A stretch of 64,000 bases of DNA, taken from the NCBI GenBank assembly GCA_034770075.1, contig CM068377.1, positions 54,802,275 through 54,866,274 on the forward strand, read 5' to 3'. Origin of the DNA: Aralia elata (taxonomy: Eukaryota; Streptophyta; Magnoliopsida; Apiales; Araliaceae). Below the pieces are notes generated by a model. It ran no database searches. It saw only the letters and a list, made by a program, of their open reading frames with translations, and had not been told where the DNA came from. A program made the translations under genes and the position numbers. Below, in pieces: positions 11,433 through 21,097 of the stretch (position 1 is its first letter; every line of letters begins with the position of its first letter).

Positions 11433-12172
11433 TGTTAGCCATCGGGTTTCGTCTTCCAATCGATCATCTCGTTTGCGCCGGGTCTCGTATCCGGTCCCCA
11501 GTCTCGTGATCACCGAGTCTCGTATCCGGTTGATCGTCTCATCGGGGCCGGGTCTCGTATCCGGTCACTCATCTCGTAATTGTCGGGTCTCGTATCCGGT
11601 CGATGGTCTCGTCGGGGCCGGGTCTCGTATCCGGTCACCCATCTCGTAATCGCCGGGTCTCGTATCCGGTCGATCGTCTCGTCGGGGCCGGGTCTCTTAT
11701 CCGGTCACCCATCTCGTAATTGCCGGGTCTCGTATCCGGTCGATCGTCTCGTCGGGGCCGGGTCTCGTATCCGGTCGCCCATCTCGTAATCGCCGGGTCT
11801 CGTATCCGGTCGATTATCTCGTCGGGGCCGGGTCTCGTATCCGGTCACCCATCTCGTAATCGCCGGGTCTCGTATCTGGTCGATGGTCTCGTCGGGGCCG
11901 GGTCTCGTATCCGGTCACCCATCTCGTAATCGCCGGGTCTCGTATCCGGTCGATCGTCTCGTCGGGGCCGAGTCTCGTATCCGGTCGCCCATCTCGTAAT
12001 CGCCGGGTCTCGTATCTGGTCGATCGTCTCGTCGGGGCCGGGTCTCGTATCCGGTCGCCCATCTCGTAATCGCCGGGTCTCGTATCCGGTCGATTGTCTT
12101 GTCGGGGCCGTGTCTCGTATCCGATCACCCATCTCGTAATCGCCGGGTCTCGTATCCGGTCGCTCGTCGAAT
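11433..12172. repeat. 35-bp tandem array, about 20 units
   Basis: The unit is GGGTCTCGTATCCGGTC plus a variable half, alternating between CACCCATCTCGTAATCGCC and GATCGTCTCGTCGGGGCC, so there is a 70-bp higher-order pattern. Because 35 is not a multiple of 3 and the unit has few stops, long arginine/aspartate-rich ORFs appear on both strands; these are by-products. The array sits between the polypurine tract and the antisense PMD gene. Copy 3 has a diverged equivalent at 62600-63235. Positions 11254-11432 are AT-rich element sequence with nothing recognisable. Confidence 0.95.
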
Positions 12173-12280
12173 TGAGAAGCCGTGTTCGACGCCCGATTCA
12201 TAAAAATCTTGCATTGTATTACCAAATTATGAGTCAAACGGGCTTTAGAATCAATTAAGCTTGCAATGGGAGCACTGGGC

Positions 12281-12332
12281 CCAGCCGCAGATGGATCTGC
12301 GGCCAGGATAGGATTTTAAGCGGCCAGCCGCT
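12281..12332. repeat. GC-rich dyads upstream of the PMD gene
   Basis: GCCGCAGAT-GG-ATCTGCGGC (perfect 9-base arms) and AAGCGGC-CA-GCCGCTT (7-base arms) lie about 130-180 bases upstream of the first splice donor. The first word is also found in the LTRs of this family (near 10800 and 61690-61850), linking the LTR and the antisense gene's 5' region. Confidence 0.75.
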
Positions 12333-12460
12333 TCCCAGATCTGTCACTTTCATTCGTACCCCACACGATTTTCACACCTTTGCACGTCCTTTTCCTTTTT
12401 GCCGACTTTTCCAATCTTCTCGCAAAAACCGCTCCGGTTAGATCGATCTACGCGCTACAG

Positions 12461-12804
12461 GTAATATTTTGACCGATTGTTTTCCAATTTCGTCAATATT
12501 TTGCTATACATTTGCTATTTTGCATGTTTAGAGATATAAATGTATGCTTTGAAATGCTATGTCATGTATTATTGCATGTATATGCTATGTATCAACTGCG
12601 CAAGTCATATTTTATGCCCATGATGCGGTCCCACATATCTGTAGTTTCTTTTTGAAAGAAAATCATGCAATAACTCTGCCGATTTTTTTTATATAGTAAA
12701 AATACATCATACTGCATTAATTCTATGATAATGATAGGGAATTATAATGTTTGTGACATAATTCAAAATAGAATTTACCTTCCTCTTCGTCTGTTCTATT
12801 CCAG
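12461..12804 (+). other. Predicted 5' UTR intron of the PMD gene
   Basis: The donor is CTACAG|GTAATA at 12460/12461; the acceptor is TATTCCAG| ending at 12804, two bases before the ATG at 12807. The intron is AT-rich compared with the GC-richer coding exons. The upstream exon probably begins somewhere in 12330-12460; no start site is visible. Confidence 0.65.
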
Positions 12805-12806
12805 CT

Positions 12807-14781
12807 ATGGATCTTGACACTCCTAGTAGCTCCACCGCGTCTCGGACCTCGGGCGTTCACCGCCGTAGGGTTGCACCTGTTCCTGCTTTGCCCCGGACCC
12901 GCCAGGCTCGCCGACTGGCGGAGGCTGTCATCCGGCCCGATCACCCCGATGTTGAGGAGGCTGCCCTTCTGGACGTTGCGGTAGAGGGGCCATCCTCCAG
13001 TACACCAGCTCCATCTCCTCATCGCGCCCTATCTGGCGCCTCTGTGCAGATACCCGATCTATTGGGTCGGGATCTCAGTCGTCACCCCTCAGCATCTCTC
13101 GTTGCTAATGAGGTATATTCAATTCTGCTCTGAATTTATTCTCAATTTCTCAATTTCCGTTCGTATTTGGACTGACCCATTAGTGATTGCCACAGGTGCC
13201 TGAGTTTACTCAGCCGAGGGGTAACTGGTTTAACATTTACTCCCTCTACACGGCCTTGCACAGCGATTACCGCGCCGTGGTGGATGCCTGGGGTTTTCGT
13301 CACTTCTTTACCATCATTCCCCGTCAGTGCCCCTGGGGTTATATGAGGGCTCTGTCTGAGACATGGTTTCACCAGACCCAGTCCCTTCACCTTTTGGACT
13401 ATGAGGTCGTGCTGACTCCCTGGGACTGGAGGTACATCACGGGTATCGAGTTCACCGGATCCCGTATCCCTCTAGATCTTGACATTACTCCAGCGGAGGT
13501 CCGAGCCTTGTTGGGTTTCGCCGCCGATGACCGGGTCTTTAAGGCCCGCAGCATTCGGTCTGGAGCTTTGGCTGTGGACGCGGTTGGAGGCATATATGTG
13601 ACGCCCTTCCCTACAGATCGGGCTACTCGGGACATTCTGCTCCGGCGCCTGTTCCTGACCATCATGAGGGGTTATTTCCTAGGGAACAACTCCTCCACCA
13701 TTCATTTCAGCGTCGTCGGAGCTGTCAGGGATGTGGACCGGATTGGCGACTACGATTGGGGGTCCTTCACCTTTGCTTATTTCCTCCACGGTCTTCGTCT
13801 ACGCTCGGAGGGACAGACAGACGCTTAGCTCGGATTCTACCACTTTTTGCTAGTGAGCCTCCTCTTCCTCTTTTCTTACTGCACTTCCCATCATTCCATT
13901 TCTCTTTTCTGCTTTTGTCGGTTACTCATGCCTTTCCTTGTTTCTGTTCACAGTTATGGGCCTACGAGCGTCATCCATGCCTGAGGCCTATCACGACCCT
14001 TGGTCTGGATACCTACCCCAGGGGTCGTCGGTGGCATCACAACACTCTGGAGGAGGCCCCGGTGTCTGGCAGCTTTGCCCATTGCCGCATTCAGCTGGAG
14101 CTAATCACCGCTGCAGAGGTCGTCTGGACTCCCTATCTTTCTGAGCATCTGGCTATGGGGTTCGCCGATGGATATCCTTCGGGCCCGGAGTTCACACTTT
14201 CCACCCGCCGCCTTACTTTGCAGAGTGTCGGGGGCTGGGTGATGTATCTGGGAGAGCGCGCATTCAGATGCGTTACTGGAGAGATCCGCATCCCGCACTC
14301 CCTTCCCTTCACTACCTCCTGGCCGTTGGATTCTCAGCCTTCGGAGATTATGCTTGCGGGGGAGGATGGCCAGACACTATCTTCGGGTCCCAGCACGAGC
14401 GAGGCCTTTCGCATTTGGTGGGTGCCCTGCACTATCGGTCCTCAGACCCGGGCCACATTCTTTCTTGGAGATATGGTCCCTGGCTCGGTGATGATGACCG
14501 ATTGGGCTGCTTGCGTTCGGAGTCCCACTCATGCTGAGCAGATCGACACTCTGACCCGCCAGGTGGAGTAGCTGTCGTTGTATCTTCGGGTGTTGGACAG
14601 GACCCTAGAGGATGCTTATGCATATGATCCTGATAGTATGGGCTTTGACATAGGCCCGAGCTCGTCTGATGCCCCAGCGCAGCCATACTTCCCCGACCTG
14701 AACTTTGGGCCTCCGACTTCGACGACCCCAGGGGATCAGTTTGAGGATCCGGCCTACTTAGATGACCTCACTTTTGACTAG
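12807..14781 (+). pseudogene. Plant mobile domain (PMD) gene, three coding exons, two in-frame TAG codons
   Basis: Exon 1 is 12807-13112 (Ser/Pro/Arg-rich, 102 codons). Exon 2 is 13196-13852 and carries the PMD core (WGFRHFF, LSETWF, VVLTPWDWRYITGIEFTG, DWGSFTFAYFLHGL). Exon 3 is 13954-14781 (LWAYERHPCLRP, then an acidic Pro-rich tail). Introns 13113-13195 and 13853-13953 have GT/AG ends and phase 0, and the joined frame is continuous across both: LGFYHFLL runs into LWAYERHP as in PMD proteins. Two TAG codons (13826-13828 and 14569-14571) break about 597 codons; both are explained by CAG to TAG. PMD proteins are plant-specific; some act in gene silencing and the domain is often carried by transposons (established). 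The role here is unknown. The gene is antisense to the element's pol, which lets introns survive reverse transcription (inference). Confidence 0.8.
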
Positions 14782-14995
14782 ATCAGGCTAGGATAGGGCC
14801 TTTTGTACCTGAACCTGTTAGATTTTATTCTCTTTTTTTTATTTCATGCACTATGTATTAAACTCATTTGTTTATTTATGCACAATTTTTATCTTTATGA
14901 AATTCAATTGCTCTATTGTTAACCGTACGATGCATGCTTTTCATTTATGGATAGAGAATGACCCCTACATAGTCTTTTAATACTATTTTTCATAG

Positions 14996-16561
14996 ATGTC
15001 GTCATCAGATGTCGTGGTACGTTTAGACCTTGTTCCTCCCACAGGGTTGGTTGGCAGTCTTCTCCGCTGGCTGGACAGTTTATCGCCGGCCGACAGGGTT
15101 ATAGCAGATGGTCTTTTGGGACATTCTTGGTCCTTATTATCCTTTCAGGTGCCAGCGGGCTTTGTGGAGGGTATTCTGAGCTATTGGGCCCCCGCCCGTC
15201 AGGCGTTCAGATTAGGGACAGTAGAGCTGACCCCCACTCTCGAGGAGTATGCTCGCTTTACCGGCCTGCCTTTGGACGGTCCTTGTGCCAGGGTCACAGC
15301 TGGTTCCATGCGCCGTCAGTTCTTGACTTTCACCGGTTTGCGAAGGACAGTCTTGTTATCGGTGATCACATCAGACCATCTAGTTCCCCTACATTTCCTG
15401 ATTGATCGATTCGGCTCACCCAACATTTTTCACCTATTTTCTGGTGATTTTTCTATATCTGAGGAGCGCTGGGGTGCTTTGAGATTAGACGTTTTGATGG
15501 CCTGTGTCATCTCAGTTTTGTACTTGCCAGCAGGACCCGATCACTTGGACATGCGAGTTGTCGCGACCGTTAGAGCCCTCCAGGAGGATCACACCATTCT
15601 TCCCACGATATTGGCGGATACCTACATGTCAGCCTCATATTGCCAGTCTTTCCGAGGTAGAGTATTCAGAGGGAGCTCTACTTTATTGTACTTATGGTTT
15701 ATGAGTCATCTCAGCCCCATCGGTCATCTCCGTCGCCGTGGGTTTTGCTTCAGCCACGACATAACCACGCAGTTTTTGTTCCGTCCCGCGAGCTGTACTG
15801 ATGCGGCTTCCTGGGTAGAATTCTTATCGGTTATTGAGGATCCCTTTAATCTTCTGATCTACTCGGGTTATTGCTCCTTTATGAACTTTTTGACTCACGT
15901 GCCCAACCTGGATTTCATCCCTATTGTTGGGTTGAGAGGCGTAACGACTTATCATCCCTTGGCGGTTGCAGGGCAGTTTGATCAGACACAGGATTTTCAC
16001 TCTTTCACGGGTGCAGCCGCCTATCGATTCCTTATATCATCCCAGACAGAGAGAGATCTACTGCGGGTATATGATCTTTGGTCTCGCAGGATCCTTGCCG
16101 AGTATAGTGACGGTTGCCCCATCCAGACATTTGCTTATGTGCAATGGTTGCGCAGAGACTCGGATACGGTTGGTTTGAGTCAGACTGGGGCTTTTGATGA
16201 CTCTGGAGTGATTTTCCCAGATGATATCACAATTCATTCCATCTCAGCTGATTCTGCCGCTAGTCGGGTTATTGAGGATACTCGACTCCGCTTGGCCTTG
16301 ATTACTATTGAGGCTGAGAGGGATACCGCTCTGGTTGAGAGAGATGATGCCATTCTGGCTAGAGATGCTACCATTGCTGACAGAGATGCCATTGTATTTC
16401 AGACCAGGGCAGTTATAGATGCTCATTCTGAGACTGTCAGCCGAGCCACTGCTTTATTGGATCGCATCAACATGATGGGGAAACAGATTGCAGGGGATGC
16501 TGATGCTTCAGATATATCCACCACTTTATCCATCCTGCTTCAGCTAGTTTCAGATTTGTAG
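14996..16561 (+). CDS. DUF7745-like accessory protein, 521 residues, intact
   Basis: A single open frame starts at ATG 14996, directly after a splice-acceptor-like TTTTTCATAG; copy 3 has TTTTTCACAG at the same place, so an upstream leader intron is likely. Residues about 30-400 match the plant DUF7745/PMD-related fold by motif: LLSFQVPAG, YWAPARQAFRLG, VELTPTLEEYARFTGLPL. Residues about 425-510 are a heptad-rich coiled coil (repeated AERD/RDDA/RDAT blocks). No catalytic motif is visible. It lies 214 bases after the PMD gene, same strand, antisense to integrase and RT. Unlike every pol segment except the RNase H/integrase frame, it has no stop or frameshift. Its last 158 bases are part of a tandem duplication. 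Function is unknown. Confidence 0.8.
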   Translation: MSSSDVVVRLDLVPPTGLVGSLLRWLDSLSPADRVIADGLLGHSWSLLSFQVPAGFVEGILSYWAPARQAFRLGTVELTPTLEEYARFTGLPLDGPCARVTAGSMRRQFLTFTGLRRTVLLSVITSDHLVPLHFLIDRFGSPNIFHLFSGDFSISEERWGALRLDVLMACVISVLYLPAGPDHLDMRVVATVRALQEDHTILPTILADTYMSASYCQSFRGRVFRGSSTLLYLWFMSHLSPIGHLRRRGFCFSHDITTQFLFRPASCTDAASWVEFLSVIEDPFNLLIYSGYCSFMNFLTHVPNLDFIPIVGLRGVTTYHPLAVAGQFDQTQDFHSFTGAAAYRFLISSQTERDLLRVYDLWSRRILAEYSDGCPIQTFAYVQWLRRDSDTVGLSQTGAFDDSGVIFPDDITIHSISADSAASRVIEDTRLRLALITIEAERDTALVERDDAILARDATIADRDAIVFQTRAVIDAHSETVSRATALLDRINMMGKQIAGDADASDISTTLSILLQLVSDL

Positions 16562-17174
16562 ACTATTTTATTTCCTGCATAGACTATGTCAGTTTCATCG
16601 GTTATCGAAAGAGAAATCTTGTAACAAAATGACTTATATATGTAGACATGCATTTAAATTTAGTCAATTTCCCTTTTTGTCGTATCGTTGCCTTTCATTT
16701 GATCTTCATTTTATCCGGCTGACCATGATTTTGACATTTCGCTTTCTTTCTCTTCTCTAGTCTTGATGGAGATTTGACAGATATTGTCGCACACCCAGGG
16801 CAGTTATAGATGCTCATTCTGAGACTGTCAGCCGAGCCACTGCTTTATTGGATCGCATCAACATGATGGGGCAACAGATTGCAGGGGATGCTGATGCTTC
16901 AGATATATCCACCACTTTATCCATCCTGCTTCAGCTAGTTTCAGATTTGTAGACTATTTTATTTCCTGCATAGACTATGTCAGTTTCATCGGTTATCGAA
17001 AGAGAAATCTTGTAACAAAATGACTTATATATGTAGACATGCATTTAAATTTAGTTAATTTCCCTTTTTGTCGTATCGTTGCCTTTCATTTTATCCGGCT
17101 GACCATGATTTTGACATTTCGCTTTCTTTCTCTTCTCTAGTCTTGATGGAGATTTGACAGATATTGCCGCACAC
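16404..17174. repeat. Recent tandem duplication, 391 + 380 bp
   Basis: 16404-16794 is repeated as 16795-17174 with about three substitutions and one 11-bp deletion. It covers the last 158 bases of the DUF7745 ORF, including its stop codon, plus its 3' flank. The second copy has no start codon and is an untranslated remnant. Confidence 0.95.
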
Positions 17175-17454
17175 CTTGTTGATTTCATCGGATTGAGTCT
17201 TAGATTTTGGCTAACTGTTTGGTTGGGCTAGGTTTATGTTACTCGGGATGAATCTGATTAGGGCTGGTATCGGGAAGGTTTCGAGGGTATAGGAAGGATT
17301 TTTCTGGCTGTTGGGAATTGGTTTTGGTTAGAGAAAGGATTATTATTTTTTAAGGAATCGGACCGCGCCATGATGGCTGCCTACGTACCCCCACAAGTTG
17401 GGAGATCAGATCCTACATAGTTCGTTCCTCAAAGAAAAAGGAGAAACTGATGAT
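17175..17454 (-). other. Post-integrase spacer of the Ogre/Tat element
   Basis: This is non-coding sequence between the duplication and the integrase stop. Read on the minus strand it contains GTACGTAGGCAGCC (about 17378-17391), a block I associate with sequence following integrase in Tat-type elements (from memory of the family). No promoter or ORF is seen. Confidence 0.5.
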
Positions 17455-19257
17455 TCAAGCGTAGAACCGCGTCACCGAGTCGGAATTGAGGGACTGTGGA
17501 AATACCTCACCATCCATTTCTTGCAATATGAGGGCTCCTCCGGATAGCACTTTCTTAATCACAAAAGGTCCTTCCCAATTCGGGGCAAACTTCCCCTTGG
17601 CTTCGTCTTGACAAGGCATGACTCTTTTTAGCACTAGGTCATTTTCCTTGAACTTCCGAGGTCTTATCCTTTTGTCGTATGATCGAGAGATCCTTTGTTG
17701 GTATAACTGACCGTGCCAAACAGCAGCCACCCTCCTTTCATCAATTAGGGCCAATTGGTCGTATCGACTTTGCATCCAATCCTCCTCGCTTATCTGAGCA
17801 TCGATCAATATTCTGAGGGACGCCATCTCAACCTCAACTGGCAGAACGGCCTCCATTCCATATACCAAAGCGTAAGGGGTTGCCCCTATAGAAGTACGCG
17901 TTGACGTTCTGTATGCCAGCAGGGTGAGGGGTAGCAGATCCGGCCATCCCCGATGATTAGCAGACATTTTCGCCATGATCTTCTTGATATTCTTGTTTGC
18001 AGCCTCCACTGCCCCATTCATCTTAGGACGGTATATGACAGAATTGAGGTGTTTGATCTTAAACTGGTCGCATAATCCCTTCATGAGGGCGTTGTTCAAA
18101 TTCTTGGCATTGTCGGAGACCAAAACCTCAGGTTGCCCATATCGACAAATGACATTATTCCGGATGAAACCGACGATGATCTCCTGAGTTAATTTGGGGA
18201 AAGAAGCTGCTTCTACCCATTTAGTGAAGTAATCGATCATGACAAAAATCAATCGGTGTCCGTTGCTTGCTTTGGGCTCTATCGGTCCGATTACATCCAT
18301 TCCCCACATTGAGAATGGCCAAGGGGAGGTCATACAGTGCAGTTCATTGGGAGGTGTATGGATCACATTACCGTGCGCCTGGCATTGATAACACCGTTTG
18401 ACATGATCATCGTAGTCGGCTTTCAGTGTTAACCAATAATGCCCTGTTCTCAAGATCTTTTTGGCCAGCATCGGTCCACTCATGTGTGGCCCACACACTC
18501 CACCATGTATTTCGTTCATAATCTTTTGGGCCTGCGTCTCATCTACGCATTGCAACAGTCCCAAACCAGCATCCCTCTTGTAGAGTGAATCCCCACTCAG
18601 GTAAAACTTCATTGCCATCTTTTGAATTCTCATCCTCTCAGCTCGGTTTGCCTGGTCGGGAATGGATCGATCCCTCAGATATTCCCTTATGTCGTGATAC
18701 CAAGGCTGCTTTGGCAGAACCACCTCGTCTGATAATACTGCAACATGTTCCTCGTATGCTAGGGCATTCTGTACTGCTATCTCAATCTGTGGAATGTCCT
18801 TGCTCTTGGTTACGTGGATCAAGGAAGCCAGAGTTGCCAATGCATCGGCAAAATCATTCCGTCCCCGGGGGATATGTCGGAAAGCGATATCTTCGAACTC
18901 TCGCATCAATTGGACAACACAACGATGGTATGGTAGTAATCGGAGCTCCTTAGTGTTGTACACCCCGATCGCTTGTCTGATTACCAGTTCTGAATCCCCG
19001 AACACCGCTAGTCTCTTTACTCCCATATCGCGGGCAAAACGGAGTCCCAATATACATCCCTCGTACTCAGCTGTGTTGTTCGAATTACTGAACTGCAATT
19101 TAGTGGCTACAGGGTATTGCTCTCCGGTGATAGAGACCAGGACTGCTCCGGCTCCTGCCCCCTCAGCATTCATGGCACCATCAAAATATAGCTTCCAGAA
19201 CTGCCCCTCGTCATCACATTTCGTGTGTAATACCCAAAATACATCTTCGCCCGGCAA
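17455..19257 (-). CDS. Archaeal-type RNase H plus integrase (Ogre/Tat pol, C-terminal part)
   Basis: This 600-residue frame has two modules. The additional RNase H (about residues 20-145) keeps the acidic set D26 (YFDGA), E64 (AEYEG), D88 (GDSEL) and D138 (FADAL). Integrase follows: zinc-binding H251/H258/C289/C292, catalytic D321 (GMDVIGP), D382 (VSDNAK) and E418 (GAVEA), the last two spaced as DD35E, then a C-terminal domain (YDKRIRPRKF, GPFVI) with no chromodomain. This layout is characteristic of the Tat lineage. It continues in frame upstream from the RNase H segment but is separated by one TAA (19264-19266), so TTG 19257 is only the first codon after that stop, not a true start. All catalytic residues are present, but the enzyme could not be made as part of the polyprotein. 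Confidence 0.85.
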   Translation of the reverse strand: MPGEDVFWVLHTKCDDEGQFWKLYFDGAMNAEGAGAGAVLVSITGEQYPVATKLQFSNSNNTAEYEGCILGLRFARDMGVKRLAVFGDSELVIRQAIGVYNTKELRLLPYHRCVVQLMREFEDIAFRHIPRGRNDFADALATLASLIHVTKSKDIPQIEIAVQNALAYEEHVAVLSDEVVLPKQPWYHDIREYLRDRSIPDQANRAERMRIQKMAMKFYLSGDSLYKRDAGLGLLQCVDETQAQKIMNEIHGGVCGPHMSGPMLAKKILRTGHYWLTLKADYDDHVKRCYQCQAHGNVIHTPPNELHCMTSPWPFSMWGMDVIGPIEPKASNGHRLIFVMIDYFTKWVEAASFPKLTQEIIVGFIRNNVICRYGQPEVLVSDNAKNLNNALMKGLCDQFKIKHLNSVIYRPKMNGAVEAANKNIKKIMAKMSANHRGWPDLLPLTLLAYRTSTRTSIGATPYALVYGMEAVLPVEVEMASLRILIDAQISEEDWMQSRYDQLALIDERRVAAVWHGQLYQQRISRSYDKRIRPRKFKENDLVLKRVMPCQDEAKGKFAPNWEGPFVIKKVLSGGALILQEMDGEVFPQSLNSDSVTRFYA

Positions 19258-19263
19258 AGGAGT

Positions 19264-19545
19264 TTATAACAGCTCCATCCCCCCTGATGGCGCTTCTGCC
19301 AACTGGTCTGCAATCCCCTGCCCCTTCATGGCTTTCTGAGTTACGTATACAATGTCGAACTGCTGTAAGATTAACTGCCATCTTGATAGTCGATAGTTCA
19401 GCATGGGCCTTTCAAAAATATATTTCAGGGGATCCATTCTCGATATCAGGTACGTAGTATGCCCATGGAGGTAGTGCTGTAATCTCCCTACAGCCCAAGC
19501 CAAAGCACAACAGGTCTTCTCGATGGGAGTGTAATTCTGTTCACA
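19264..19545 (-). pseudogene. RT-linked RNase H segment of Ogre/Tat pol
   Basis: The frame reads CEQNYTPIEKTCCALAWA, then LQHYLHGHTTYLISRMDP and QGIADQLAEAP: the connection and RNase H region following Ty3 RT. It begins in frame after a TGA at 19546-19548 (fits CGA to TGA) and ends at TAA 19264-19266 (fits CAA to TAA). With both stops read through it would join RT upstream and the second RNase H downstream. Confidence 0.8.
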
Positions 19546-20928
19546 TCAGCTAAATCTCTTGCTGAGGTAATAGATGGCCTGCTCTTTACCTGCTTCATTC
19601 TTCTGTCCCAACACACATCCCATTGCAATGGCATTGACCGATATATACATAAACAGAGGGATCCCATCCTTCGGGGGTACCAGCACTGGTGCCTCTGTCA
19701 GCTGCTTTTTAATGGTCTGAAAGGCTTTCTGACATTGTTCATTCCACTCTTGGGAGGCATCCTTCCTTAATAGTTTGAAAATCGGCTCGCATGTAGTCGT
19801 CAAGTGGGATATGAAGCGGCTGATGAAGTTTATTCTTCCCAGGAATCCTCTTATCTCCTTCTCTGTGTGAGGTGCCGGCATATCCACAATGGCCTTAATC
19901 TTCGTCGGTTCTAACTCAATGCCCCAATCACTAAACAGGAATCCCAAGAGCTTGCCCGACTGCACTCCGAAAGCACACTTTGCTGGATTGAGCTTCAAAT
20001 TGTATTTTCTGAGCCGATCTAATAGCTTTTTGAGATGGGTTATATGATCAGACTCTACCCTTGACTTCACGATGATGTCATCCACGTAGACCTTTATCTC
20101 CTTGTGCATCATGTCGTGGAACAGGGCCATCATGGCTCTCTGATAAGTAGCCCCCGCATTTGTGAGACCGAAAGCCAATCGTCTATAGCAGAAAGTGCCC
20201 CAAGGGGTGATGAAAGCGGTTTTTCCCGATCTTCTTCCGCCACCATTAGCTGATGATACCCCGCAAAGCAATCCACAAAAGAGTACATTTCGTACTGGGT
20301 TGTGTTATCCACCAGGATGTATATGAAAGGCACCGGGAAGTTATCCTTGAGACTGGCCTTGTTTAGATCTCGATAGTCGACACATACCCTCACCTTCCCT
20401 CCAGGCTTAGCCACTGGGACTACATTGGACAGCCATTCTGGGTAAGTGGACACCATAATGATTCCAGCCCTGAACTGTTTGATGATCTCTTCCTTCACCT
20501 TCAAGCTCCACTCCAGTTTCAACTTTCTTAGTTTCTGCTTGACAGGCACGAAACCCTCCTTGATGGGCAACCGGTGTACCACAATGTCTGTGGATAATTC
20601 GATCATGTCCTCATGAGACCAGCCAAAGACATCCTCATACTGGCTTAGCAACTCAGTTATTTCCGCTTTCTGGCTAGGGGTAAGGTCTGTTCCTATCTTG
20701 AGCTCTTTGGGTTTGTCAAGGGTTCCGATATCTATGGTGATGGTTTGGTCTAAGTTGGGTTTGGGTTTATCCTCGAACCATCCTTTGATCTCGTTAGGCG
20801 CGTCGTCGTAATCTGTCTCGTCTTGCTCAATGCCCATCAAATCAAAATCTAGCTCAATATCAAAATCATAGTCATCATTCAAATTTGAAAGACCATTTGT
20901 TAGGCAAGGAATACTCAAATTGGTACAC
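19546..20928 (-). pseudogene. Reverse transcriptase of Ogre/Tat pol, one frameshift
   Basis: The upstream acidic linker (DDYDFDIELDFD) leads into RT motifs PVAKPGGKVRVCVDYRDLN, SFVDCFAGYHQ, GLTNAGATYQRAM and the active site YVDDIIVKS. The frame shifts at about 20217-20226, where a run expected to hold six A has five on the minus strand, a 1-bp deletion between AEEDREK and TAFITPWGTF. The two halves are otherwise open (20130-20928 and 19546-20271 overlap in different frames). The active site is intact. Confidence 0.88.
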
Positions 20929-21097
20929 CTGACATAAAACAAAATATTTGTCATATATATAAACCGTTTTCCCACAATGATCGCTATTAAAATAACATGA
21001 CAAAAATACATAACCATGCAAGATTTAAAATAAAGGACAAAAACTGGTATCCGTTCACCCCCCATCTGGGGTCTACCATCCCGACTCCATGTTTTAC
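20929..21097 (-). other. Predicted Ogre-type intron between protease and RT (169 bp)
   Basis: On the minus strand the donor CAAGG|GTAAAA lies at 21098/21097 and the acceptor ATGTCAG|GTGTACC at 20929/20928. Removing it joins ...SKQG to CTNLSIPCL in one frame and removes the TAA in the donor. The interval is markedly AT-rich. An intron at this place is a described hallmark of Ogre elements. The apparent coding of 20929-21065 (hydrophobic) is intron read-through, not a transmembrane protein. Confidence 0.75.

Noticed and set aside
11433..12172. CRISPR-like look of regularly spaced repeats
   Set aside because: The units are contiguous with no unique spacers, and the setting is a plant retrotransposon.
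11814..12237. Arg/Asp-rich proteins of 104 and 130 residues on the minus strand, and similar plus-strand frames at 11386-11929
   Set aside because: They are translations of the 35-bp tandem array; the unit cycles through three frames without stops. No start context or homology.
13756..13953. N-terminal extension of the third PMD exon frame
   Set aside because: It reads through exon 2 in the wrong frame and through the intron; the splice acceptor at 13953 explains the true exon start.
18585..19339. Plus-strand frames of 122 and 181 residues
   Set aside because: They are antisense to the well-supported RNase H/integrase frame and show no family motif.
20929..21065. Hydrophobic N-terminus of the RT frame as a membrane segment
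   Set aside because: It is the AT-rich predicted intron between protease and RT.
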